From contig CM038047.1 of assembly GCA_021397845.1 (NCBI GenBank), forward strand, positions 39,101,210-39,165,209: a DNA stretch of 64,000 nt, given 5' to 3'. The notes below the pieces were generated by a model. That model made no database searches. It worked only from the letters and a program-made list of their open reading frames with translations, and was not told the DNA's origin. Position 1 is the stretch's first letter; the number at the start of each line of letters is the position of its first letter. This document shows positions 1 through 11,000 of this stretch, piece by piece. Both the position numbers and the translations under genes were made by a program. The DNA comes from Areca catechu (Eukaryota; Streptophyta; Magnoliopsida; Arecales; Arecaceae).

Positions 1-554
1 CAATCGAATAAGGGAGCGGCGATGAATAAATGGGAGGCTGCATGGGCAACAGAAAAAAAGAGGGCGGCAAAGTTCTCTCTTCAACTTTGAACAGGGATCT
101 CGAAGGGGGATCCAGCGATCGACCTAGATTCTCCTTTGAAAGGAGAGATCTTAAAGGGGGATCAACTAGGATTATGGAGGGAAGGGACGCTTTGTACCTT
201 ATTAAGAGAACGAAAAAGATTGTTCTTATTGAAATTAGGATCCTAGAGGTCTTTAAATAGAGTACAGGATCATCATATAAGATAATATGTGACTCCTAAT
301 AGGACTACATTAACATTCCTAATATGACTAAGACAAAGTATGTTGTTCTAGGGAATAACATAGGTTAAGTTACTCTCTTTTCTAATTTTAACAAAATTAA
401 CAAAGGCAATTTTTTAAAAAAAATATAAGGTTATGCAGAAAATTACAACTCTTGATTTGATCTCTAACACGTGAGAATCTACATGCTAACAAGATCTGAA
501 CTCTAGGATGATGGAATCTATCTTATATTTCTATGATATTGCTCCCTAACCTAC
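1..554. other. Non-coding flank before the first LTR element
   Basis: No gene is recognised here. The sequence is AT-rich with short purine-rich stretches near the start. It probably belongs to the long first intron (or 5' flank) of the YbaB-type gene whose exons begin at 8091. That is inference from position only. Confidence 0.4.
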
Positions 555-1322
555 TGTTGCTGTGAAGCTTTGGACTAGAATGATGGGGTCGGCTTTCTAC
601 TGAGCTAGAGATCGATAAGATGCCAACATGGTCACCTCTTCGCTAGGTTCTACAAAAGGAAGTTCACACTTGCTGGAAATTTTCCAGTGAGGGATCTTTC
701 GATGCTTAAGTCAGTTAGAGCTTGAGAATAGTAGATAGAAGAGTGAGTGAGAGAGAGAGAGAGCTTAGAGCTTACCTAAGATTGAGAGTCCCCTCTACCT
801 CTTGTTAGGTAGTTTGTAACCATCTTATTTGTTTGTTAGGTAGTTTGTAACCACTTAGTTTGTTAGGTAAGTTGCAATCACCTTATATGGTTGTTAGGTG
901 ATTTTGTAACCACCTTATGTATTTGTTAGGGATGGAGGATCTCGGTTGGTTATAACCAAAATTGTGAAGTTTTCTATGACCCACATGCCAATGATGTCAT
1001 AGAGGCCATGGGCTACTTTAGTTTCATATTGGTCAACAATCAAAGTCTTTGAATAGTCGTGGAAGATCTGATTGCAAGCAAATTACTTTCTGCATGGTTG
1101 GTAAGAATTTGATGTGGACATTGGTTTGTAGATGATGATAGAGCAATTTGGCTGTAGACCGATCTTAGTGTCGTTTATCCACTGATGCTTGTCCTTTGGG
1201 TTCAACTTTTGCAATTGTTGTTAAGTGACTTCGGTTGCGATCCGATCTCTAGCTGTTCGGGTAGTGATTGAGGTACACTCGCCACTTCATTCGAGGTCGA
1301 ATAGGTAGTTCTATCCATAACA
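555..1322 (-). repeat. LTR (left, 3' LTR) of the non-autonomous element
   Basis: A 768-bp terminal repeat, TG...CA. It aligns with 2945-3911 over most of its length, including the shared start TTGCTGTGAAGCTT, the middle GATGCTTAAGTCA and the end CCATAACA. It contains a short array of TTGTTAGGTAGTTT-type units at about 805-930. Confidence 0.7.
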
Positions 1323-2074
1323 TTTGGCCCCCCACTTCCCAGCCCGTGGTAGTTTTTTCACTTTGATATGGGAAGTATGTTCTAGTACGGATCTCGATGT
1401 TGATTTTTGGAATTTCTCTGATTGTAAAGCATTTAATATGCTCCTGGGGCTCATATGTCACTATTTGCTGAGATTTTTGCTGAAGTACTTTTTCTTCTCG
1501 TCTTTGTCCCATGGTTGATCGATTTGGATCCTTTTGGACTGTACCAATCTGAACAAGATGATTGAACTGATGCTAACTTTGAAGTAAATTAGTTGTAATA
1601 CCAATACTTGGTTGAAAGTCAAAGTCGAAATCAATTTGATGTTGATATGATGAGAAGGTTGGATTTCATCCAAAGTCAATTGCTTAGTTGAAATTAAGGG
1701 TGAAGAATGTCAGTTAGTCTAGTTGAAGGATCCCCAGAGGGTTAGCCCTTTCATTTTCTTCTTCTGTCTCTACATGTCTTGTCCAAGGATGAGGAGTGCA
1801 GTTGACCATGTCGTGGGATCCCTACAGCTCCTTTGTCTTTTGCTTGGCATACTCGAAAAGAATTCCTCTTGGAGGTTTGCATCATAGAGAGATCAAATCT
1901 TTTGTTCTTAGCTTCTTTAGAGCACGTCCCTCAACTCCAGCTAAGATCTCCAGCTGGGTTGCTGGCCTACACCCCAGAGATCATGTGCCTGTTTTGGTTG
2001 ACCTGATGTTGGTCGGCCTTTATCTTGACCTTTTCATTTTGGCCTTATCGGATTGGTCTTAAGATCGACCTTTA

Positions 2075-2410
2075 GGAATTCGGCCCTTTGGAGCTCAGCC
2101 TTCGAGAGCTTGGCTCCAGGAGGTTAACCTCTGGAGCCTGGCCTCGGGCTTTACTAGCCTTGGCTCCTTACCTCGGCGTTGGTCTTGGTCTCCACCTTAG
2201 CCTCAGTTTTGAGAGCTCGGCTTTGGGAGGTCAGCCTTTGGGACCTTGGATTTCGAGAGCTTGCCTTTGAGAGCTCGGCCTTCGGGAGCTTGGCCTTTGG
2301 AGCTTGGCCTTCGGGAGCTTGGACTTCAGGTGCTCGGCCTTTGGAGCTTGGCTTATAGGAGCTTAGCCTTTGGAGCTCAAACTTTGGAAGCTCGGCCTTT
2401 GGGCTTGGTG
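2075..2410. repeat. Imperfect short tandem repeats (GGAGCTCGGCCTTC type)
   Basis: The interior of the non-autonomous element consists here of many degenerate 16-18 bp units alternating around GAGCTTGGCCTTTG and GAGCTCGGCCTTCG. On the - strand an open stretch through it reads as lysine/proline/alanine/glutamate repeats. I regard this as a by-product of the tandem repeat and not as a protein gene. Confidence 0.65.
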
Positions 2411-2944
2411 GCTCGGCTTTAGTGTTGTACTTGGTAGAGATATCGATCTCCTTGAAAATGCCGTAGTAAGTGTGGAAGGTGTTGAGGTGATTGTTACCGC
2501 CAGCCCCCATCTTCTTATGTTAAATCTCGGACCAAGAGTCCATTGTGATGGAATGGATGGAACTGATATGGATCCCAAGGCCGCAGTTCTTTTGAGCGCA
2601 GTCCATGCTAGTCCTATTCCTTAGCCTAGCTTGGAGATCCTAAAGTCAACCATTATCCTGCTTATGATCCACCGGATCTGGATCTATGATTTCAAGAAGA
2701 TAGAATGGATCTCGAACCTGAAAAGGAGAAAGAAATGAAAAACACCATTAGATCAAGGGATTGGAGATTATTCAATTGATTTTGGGACAAGATTGGGAAA
2801 GAAAGTGAAGATGATAGCTAGAAAGAGACAGGAGGGAGATCTCATCATCTTCCCTCTCTTTTCTATCTCTCCCTTTGTCTTTGAGCTCTCCCTTCTCCTT
2901 TACTCTCGAAATGAACTTTCTAAGCCTTTCCTCTAGTGTCAGTT

Positions 2945-3911
2945 TATTGCTGTGAAGCTTCAGATTGGAATGATGGCGTCGGGTTCCTGCTGAGCTGGAG
3001 ATCGATAAGATGCTGACATAGTTGCCTCTTTACAAGACCCTACAAGGAAGTTTACACTTGCTGGGGATTTTCTAGCAGGGGACCCTTCAATGCTTAAGTC
3101 AAATAGAGCTTGAGAGCAATAGACGGAAGAGTAAGAGAAAGACCTAAGAGCTTACTAGAGGATTTCTTCTTCCCCTCTTTTTATAGGAGTTTGTTAGGTA
3201 GTTTGTAACTACCTTATCTATTTATTAGGTAGTTTTGTAAACACATTATTTGTTAGGTAATTTTGTAATCCCTTTATTTGTTTGTTAGGTAGTTTGTAAC
3301 AACTATATCTATTTATTAGGTAGTTTTGTAACCACTTAGTTTGTTAGGTAGTTTGTAACTACCTAGTTTGTTAAATAATTTTATAACCACCTATTTTGTT
3401 AGGTAGTTTTGTAACCACCTTATCTATTTGTTAGGTAGTTTTGTAACCATCTATATGTTAGGTAGTTTCGTAACTATCTAGTTTTTAGGTAGTTTTGTAA
3501 CCATCTTATGTGTTTGTTGGAGGTAAAGGATCTCGATCGGTTATAATCGAATAGTGGAGTTATCTATGGCCGACATGCTAATGATATCATAGAGGTCGTG
3601 GACTGTTTTAGCCTAGGGTTGGTCAACAACTGAAGTTGTAGAATGGTCATGGAAGATCTAATTATGAGCAGGTTATCTTCTGTAGGGTCGGTAAGAATCT
3701 GATGTGGACATAGGTATGCAGACAATGACAGAGAGCAGTTTAGCTATAAACCGACCTCAGGGTCGGTTATCTATCGATGCCTGTCCTTTGTGTTCAACTT
3801 CTACAATTGTTAAGTGACCTTGGTTGCCATCCGATTTTTAGCCATTCGGGCAGTGACTGATGTACACTTGCCATTTCATCTAAGGTGGGGCAGGTGATTC
3901 CCTCCATAACA
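2945..3911 (-). repeat. LTR (right, 5' LTR) of the non-autonomous element
   Basis: A 967-bp terminal repeat, about 200 bp longer than its partner at 555-1322. The extra length is explained by more copies of the TTGTTAGGTAGTTTTGTAAC unit at about 3180-3520. Its first two bases are TA instead of the TG of the left LTR, which I read as a point mutation. Confidence 0.7.
3180..3520. repeat. Minisatellite inside an LTR, unit about 25-30 bp
   Basis: About 12 degenerate tandem copies of a unit close to GTTAGGTAGTTTTGTAACCA, spaced 24-31 bp. The matching array in the other LTR (about 805-930) has only about 4-5 copies. Confidence 0.8.
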
Positions 3912-5632
3912 CCCACTATCAGGATACTCCAAAAATTTCTCAAATCTCACAAAGTCTTGAGCTTAATCTTGAAATATTGCTTTCCAGAATTCATATAATG
4001 AAGAAATGATGAAACAAATTTGTCTATACTATATTTAGGTACATAAGCTAATTTTGATGATAAATCCAAACCCACCCTGATTTTCAATCAGTTGTGGCTG
4101 CTATATAAATGCTTTAAGAATTCAGTTGAAACTTGTATCATGGTTTAAGGAGTGATGCAATTTGTAATTCATTGTAGTTCTATTAGTTACTTCAATTATT
4201 TGTTTTATTTCAGAGGTTTTCAGAAGCTTCTTCATACATTTCTTCTTTGCCTTCTGGTAATTTTATTTCTACTTGTTTTGAGTGGGAAATGGTTCCAGAA
4301 CTTTTAAAATTTAAGAATGGATGATGGGAAGAAAACAGCCTAAAGTGCATGTAGCATACAATTATTGAAAATAGTCACCGGCAGACACACCTATAAAAGG
4401 TTGCTTTGCCTCTTGTTGAGAAAAGAGTGACAGTTGGATAAGTTGGCAAGAGGAAAATATAACTGGGTCTTTTTGGCAAAAATTCAGAAAAAAAATAGGG
4501 AAAATGAATTTACTTTTAGTCTTCAAATCTATACATCTTTGTGTCACACAAGAATTTTGTGTATCTATTAATTATTTTGTAACTAAATATAGTTCCTTTT
4601 GGTTGCTCCTTCAGTTTCTTATAGTTTTGGTCTTTGGCTTAGTTCAATTACATTATATATGTTACTGTGTGCCCTCTGATTCGATATGCCAAGTCAAGGT
4701 GTGGTACAAATTGAGAGGACTTGGGACTAATCCCAACCCCATGGACCCTACTTTTTTGTTCATTCTTCGAGACAAAGATGGATATCTCACTGACCTTGGG
4801 TACTGGCTACCTTTTCTTTTATATGCTTAGACCTTGATTTTCAATATTGATACCAGATGGAATACTTGTCACTGTTTGTGCTCATGAATTGTAAAACAAC
4901 ATCACATGGTGTGAGAAGTGAGTACATAAGAGTGGATGGGCAGTTGGACCAATTAATTGTAGTGTTCAGGAGTTGAATTGAGATGGAATGACTTTAACTA
5001 AGGTCAAATGGGCACTAGGTAAAGAGAGATTCTTGGATTTATCTTGAAGGGATTGCGAAATATGTTGGGAAGCCCAAATATGCCACGGCAGTGAATAAGG
5101 AAGACTTGCTGTGTTAATAAATTCAGCTCTTGGTAGAAATTAATTGAAAAAAAAGAGACCTGATAGTTTCATAATTGGAGCTTAATTTGTATCAAGCGGC
5201 GTTTAATGATTAAAAAGACTTATGCCTTGTGTTGAGATACTAGTCAAATAGCATTTTTAATTATTAGTAAGTTATTGATTCTATGATGAGATATCAGATC
5301 AAGACATAAAGAACTTTCTTTCCTTGATGTATACAAGATAACTCAAGAAAATCCTATTCCCTGTAATTTTCTTGGCCTTTTTCTGTTGATTTCTGTCTCA
5401 GTTGCTACAATTAATTTTTTGCATATGACTAACCCTTGTGAATAAGATTTTGATGCCAGTCTAGATCAGTACTTTGGAAGATGATCTGAATATAGAATTT
5501 TGTCAACTGTTAGGTTCTTGCTCGGAGAATACAATCCTAACTCAAGCAATACTTGGGTAACACCATATCCTCTATTAGTGTCTTGATCCTTAGCCATGTA
5601 TTTGTAACTTAAGCATCCATGCTCTAAACTTT
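3912..5632. other. AT-rich non-coding stretch, probably intron
   Basis: No coding similarity is recognised. It has T-rich and A-rich runs typical of a plant intron. One splice-like segment (about 4214-4250, flanked by TTTCAG and GTAATT) would encode a short Ser-rich peptide, but nothing links it to a gene. Confidence 0.35.
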
Positions 5633-5640
5633 GACCTATC

Positions 5641-7993
5641 CAAGGATCTCGGTACCGGGACTTGTACCGGCATTAGATTGGTACAGTAGCGTACCGATAG
5701 ATGATACGGTTCGGTATGCCGGTTTGGACCAACATGTCCAATTTTTTTGTTTTATTCTTTTTAGGATTTATAAAATATTTTTAGGTCTAAATAGATGTTT
5801 GTTGATACTAATTGATGTTTGTATCATTTCAAAATATTACATAATGCTATCTAGCTTTCGGCCATGATATATTAAATTTTTAAAAATTTTAATTCAAGTA
5901 AGATTACTAGCAATTAATTAAAGTGAAAGGTAAAATATAAACATAATTACATACTGATATTTAGAATTGGGTCGAGTATCGATGTCCATAAATATCGGGA
6001 TCATTAATGTACTGAGTAGGAAGATTAGTAAATCCCTCTAACTAGACAGTATGATACTCCAATGCTTCCCAGGAGGTGTGTGATGGATCGTAACTCATTG
6101 CAGATCCCTCGCTGAGATTCCAACTTTGAGAGGTATCCAAAAACTGATGATATGGCTATGTAGGCACCTATCTTAATATATCGGCAGCAAAATCAAATAC
6201 GTAAAATGCTCCGGGTTGCATGGGATAATAATCACCAGAAGATGTTTCAGATGTACCATATCTATATCTATATGGATCACAAGCTACCGGTACCTACTGA
6301 TAAGAGGATTCAGAATATAAGGATGACTTTGATATATCCATGGATCCTACTCCACGTGCAAGATCTATAGCTGCATTGTATCCCAAACGATTTCGCGGAG
6401 CTCGTTGCCTATATGGAATTGTATCACCACGGGGTCTACCAATTGGTGCACTATGGATGTATCTTATGTGGCGTGACTAAACTGCGACTTACTAGTATAT
6501 GACTGGTACCTCTTTTGACGGGCTCTCTGACTGAGGAGGTCCTCCTAAACTGTCTCAGACTCTCCTACAATACTTGTAGAGTTTGATTCCAATTCTGACT
6601 CAAAAGCTGATGGACCGAATTGCTTTCTATGCCTGGCCATCTTCTTTAGCTGTCTCTACTTATACAAGTTCGTCTAAATGGCAATATCCATTTGTGCCTC
6701 CTCATCGGAAGGAATAGATGCTCTTTGACTTTCTCGAGTAATAAAGTGGTTCTGCGGCTTTGCGATCTATCTCTACCTTTTTCTGTAATATTTTTTCCTT
6801 TTCTGTTCTGAAATCAGCAAAATGCTTTTTCATCAACTGACGGATCTCTTGTGGACATGGTCGGCATACAGATATATCAGAATAGTTGCCAGCTAAGTAC
6901 TGCTTTAACCTCATTATCTCGCCATCTTTGAATTCTACATTGCATCATTTACACCTCCAATGATGCCGATCCGAGAGCATTTCTCTATGCAATCAATCAA
7001 TATCACGTTTCGGAACTCTCTCCTTGATGGATTCATTCCTAAATATTTAAGAAACACATAAGTCAATAATTACATAAATTAATTAGTATTTTGTTTATCT
7101 ATTTTTTTAATTTTTTATTTAATTATATATATTTTTAATTTTTTAGATTTAAAAATTATGAAAAAAAATATAATATTGTAAAAATTTAATTTGATCTTAG
7201 GTTTATGTAGAATCCTATCATAGATACTATATATATTTTTTTAAGACAGTGGACATGCATGAAAGGCTACTTCTTCAATATTAGACCTGGAGACATCAAA
7301 ACTTGGATAAATCGATACAAAATTTATAGTAAAAGTAGTTTACGAGGTCTATAACAATAATCTATAATTATAGTTTTTTTAATTAATTATTTTTTGATTA
7401 ATTTTTTAATTCAAAAATATTTTTTGATTTTAAAAATTATATACTTAACAAAAAAATCATGATCTTAACATCAAGATCTTTCATAGATCTACAACACTCT
7501 AAAATCATGCCAAAAAAATTTTGATAGTATTTTTTTTTATTTTTCATGAATTAAAAAAAAAAGGGAGAGGGAGAAAGAGAGAAGGGAAGTACATGTATAC
7601 CTTGAATCCACCTTTCTTGTTATTTTGATGTTTGATTGGCTTCAAATCTGGAAAAAATGGGTTCTGTAGCTTTTCTTCAAAGTTTGGACTAAAAACTGAG
7701 AGTTCTCCGCCTCTCAGTTCATTTTTATCAACCCCCTCAAACCAAACAGTAACAGCCATAAAAAATTGCAAACCGGTTCGAACCGGTCCGAACCAGACTG
7801 AACCGACCGGTTCGGCGCGGTTCGGGACCGGTTCTTATTATTTTTTTATATAGGCTGGTTTGGCCGGTTCGGACCGGTTCTTATTTTTTTTTAATACATT
7901 TATAAAGGGAGAACCGTTTTTTATAATCGAACCGTGCCGGTCCAGTTCGTTATGGGCCGAACTGGCTAGTTCGGCATGGTTCGGTGAACCGTA
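5641..7993 (-). mobile_element. hAT-superfamily DNA transposon, degenerate, with 8-bp TSD
   Basis: The element is flanked by perfect 8-bp direct repeats GACCTATC (5633-5640 and 7994-8001), the length expected for hAT transposons. The left end reads CAAGGATC and the right end, reversed, reads TACGGTTC. These match the ends of the small element at 8832 (CAAGGATT / TAGGGTTT), giving a shared YA(A/G/C)GG(A/T)T terminus. Both ends are rich in ACCGGT/GAACCGGTC subterminal motifs (5645-5735 and 7770-7990). On the - strand the interior encodes a BED-type zinc-finger remnant (about 6702-6965). No catalytic hAT domain is recognisable, so it is an internally decayed copy. It lies upstream of exon 8091 of the YbaB-type gene, probably within its intron 1. 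Confidence 0.7.
6702..6965 (-). pseudogene. hAT transposase N-terminal remnant (BED-type zinc finger)
   Basis: Reading from about 6960 downwards on the - strand gives a Cys-containing segment, then GEIMRLKQYLAGNYSDIS, a Cys, and PCPQEIRQLMKKHF. This resembles the 'G..RLK.HLAG......C..VP.EVR..M' signature of the BED finger region at the N-terminus of plant hAT transposases. The open stretch of 70 codons (6702-6914) ends without reaching any DDE/RNase H-like catalytic or hAT dimerisation region. Downstream sequence (6660-6300) is interrupted. It is recognised from family resemblance, with no search behind it. Confidence 0.6.
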
Positions 7994-8090
7994 GACCTAT
8001 CTATCTATAATGTGGATACCATCATTTTCTATGTCTATGTTTTTTTTGAAAAGTTAAACTCATTCTATTCATCTGCTTCACGTACCTTAG

Positions 8091-11000
8091 GCAGGGATAT
8101 TAGGAAACATGCAAAATCTGTTCGAGACTGTTAAGAAGGCTCAAATGGTCGTCCAAGTTGAGGCTGTCCGTGTACAAAAGGAGCTTGCAGCGTATGCATT
8201 AGTCATCAGATACTGAATAATGCTTTTCCATTATTTTTCATGGGAGTGTGGCTTCACTTTGATCCCTGTTTGTCTCACAGGGCAGAGTTTGATGGTTATT
8301 GCGAAGGTGAGTTGATCAAGGTATGTCTGCCAACACTAGCTGTTTATTTTGATCATGACTGAAAACTGAACCATTACAGTGGATAACTTGCAGCATGTGT
8401 TGATCTCAATATATTGTTTGATGTGCCTCATGAGTTTTCTTTTAAATTGCTTGCAACTATGCACACTCAGGAAATTTTCTCTCTGACTACGCATTAAATG
8501 TAGTTAGTCTGCAAAAGATATACAGTAAGCTTTTATGCTCCAGGATTTTAGTGTCTACTTGTCTTGACTCTTGAGTGTCCAACATGACAAACTCCTGGCA
8601 AGCCTGTAATGAAGACACTTTTATAAAAATGAATTATTATTTATAATTATATGTGCATATATGTATGTGTATGTAAATGTAATTAACTACATTGGTTGGT
8701 CATTTGTAATCTTGTTTGGAAAAAAAGGGAATGTATTTCACTTGATGTTAACTCAAAAAAGAAACAAAGAAAAGGTGTAGGTGATGTCATTTCAATACTT
8801 TTCAGCTTAAATACTATCACATTGGTATAGGCAAGGATTGCTGAACTGGCACTGGGATCCATATCGATTAGTAACAGGTATGGTACAGTACTATACCGTA
8901 CCATACTGTATGTGTATCGACTTTGGTAAAAGTGAGAAAAAATCATCTTCCTTGACTACATTATCCGGCCCGAATCGGTGCGTACCAGTGCATATTGGTG
9001 CATACCATACCGAACCGGTCCGGTTTGAATGTTTTTGGACCGTCCAGCATCTCGGACCGTTTTTCAAGGCCGAACCGTACCCATTTTTGGCCAGTACAGT
9101 TCGGTTTGCCCCGAACCGGATGGTTTAGAGGGTTTTGAAAACCCTAGGTATAGGTGTCCTTACAAAATTTTATGACAAGTTTGGAAACTGCATATGCATA
9201 ATTAACCCTTTTACAGTGCCTAGAGGTAACTTACCATGCTACCAAGCCTTGGAGTTTAACAATTTAAAGATTTGAAAAAAAATGAATTGTATGAGTCACT
9301 TTCAGCATTTAAGGAGGAAAGATTTGCCAATCTATATTGTAAGATGTTCATGCCATGCTTTACATCGATCACTCACATTGATACAATTTATGTTATCTTT
9401 GTTAAATTAATTTATAGGTCAATGGTCCATTCAAGATCTTTTAGCATTCTTTTGTCTGCATTCTCTCTTATATCTTCTCTCTGTCTTTAATCTATAGAAT
9501 CATGCTAGCCATGACTTATTGCCTTGGTGAAGATGTTTCTTTGAACATGATGCAAGGAGATAAGATCTCTTTTTGATCGCCATTTTCCCATAAATAGCTC
9601 TCAACATCAATATGCTTGGTGCCTCAAAGAAACATTGTACCAGTGACTGTTATTTTATAAACCTTTCTTAAAGTTAACCTTCTGTTCCCATTTCCTTTTC
9701 ATCTTCAATTTCTTGTAATATTTAATGTTTCATTATACTGCCTCTTTTGATCAGTCTCACTGGCTTCCTGGGCTTCCCATGTACACTCGAAGTTCCCATG
9801 TTCTCTGCAGATTTGGATAGTGATACATGCCTATAAAACAACAATGTGATTTTGATAATGCATTGAAACCTGTTTCACATTTTTGTCATTTTGTATATCT
9901 ATCATACACCTTGTAGCATTACATGCACATAAGGTCATTGCATCTGCAATGATGACACAACCTTAGTGTTTCGGTTCTCCTTTCCATGTTCTTGGTTTCA
10001 CATACTGTTTATTGTAACTGCTATTAATTCACTGTTTGTTGATAGAGTAATTATTGTACATGCATTCATCTTTATTGCAAATGTGTGCGTGCACATTGTT
10101 GTAGCTAGCCTAGATCCAATCCAGGGTCTATTTGCGAATCTATGCCAACCTCTGTCAAAATAACTGCCGTTGCCTTGTCCATAAAGTTACTTAAGTTACT
10201 TATATGTTATATATAGCACTTTGTAGTTCAATCAGGTATGTAACTAATGGATGACCTAGCATTGGTGCCTCGGAAATTGTTCATAGCGGGATGTTTGTAA
10301 AGTAAAACCAAGGTAATAGAATGTAATCATGTTAGCATTTGTGGTAGAGAATTTAGGTCTTATTTCTATTTTGAGTTCAGGGTCCACTATCATTTCATGC
10401 TTTGCAGCTTCATACCAATAGTGCATGCTCATATTAGTGTGAAAAAGGTTCTCTATAGGTTCTCCATTTAATTTTAGCTGATGATTTTATCAGGTAACAG
10501 TTTCTGGAAACCAGGAACCTCTACGCACTGAAATAACAGAGGCTGCAATGGAGTTGGGGCCGGATGTAAGATCTGATTTTGCACTATCTTCCAATGCCTA
10601 TGGGAATTTTGATACTGTCAGATATGGTTGCACACATTTAAATAAATTATCTCAACTTCAATTTTGACCATATGTTGTGATGGTGTTTTAGAGAAATCAT
10701 GGTTGTGGTTAAGTCATACCATGATATCAACAACTTGATTATGGCATGTTCTGGTTGTACATATTTGGTATGTTACAGCTTGTTAATATGCTTAGTGTAT
10801 AAGTTTTAAAAGTTAAAGCAATATTCGGGTGCTGACCCATTTGCCAGTTTTGCAAGTTTGTGAATTTTAATTTAGTCTTGGATTAGAATTAGAACTTTCA
10901 TTTTGACTCAAGCTAGGACTAAGGACATTGTAGGGTGCAAGTTCTATCAATTGGTACATGTTGAACTTATTGGGGACAATCTGGATAAGAATACTTTAAT

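Larger units (their letters stand above)
555..3911 (-). mobile_element. Non-autonomous LTR retrotransposon related to Tat-type Ty3/gypsy
   Basis: Two direct repeats (555-1322 and 2945-3911) frame about 1.6 kb with no gag or pol homology in any frame. LTR 1 starts TGTTGCTG and both end CATAACA. The same ends, and an internal motif around GATGCTTAAGT, occur in the LTRs of the large Tat-type elements at 44855 and 57180, so the family link is seen directly. Read on the - strand, the sequence next to the right LTR (about 2930-2944) contains CTAGAGGAA, as do the primer-binding regions of the large elements. A purine-rich tract (GTGGGGGGCC on the - strand, about 1325-1337) abuts the left LTR as a polypurine tract should. 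Flanks CCTAC (550-554) and CCCAC (3912-3916) are a 4/5 match for a 5-bp target duplication. It would need another element's proteins to move. Confidence 0.7.

Noticed and set aside
2154..2510. 118-codon frame on the - strand with Lys/Pro/Ala/Glu repeats
   Set aside because: It is explained by the short tandem DNA repeat inside the non-autonomous LTR element; no domain and no related frame elsewhere.
4214..4250. Candidate first exon for the YbaB-type gene between TTTCAG and GTAATT
   Set aside because: The short Ser-rich translation has no upstream ATG in frame and lacks the GLFGG-like segment expected in the transit-peptide exon.
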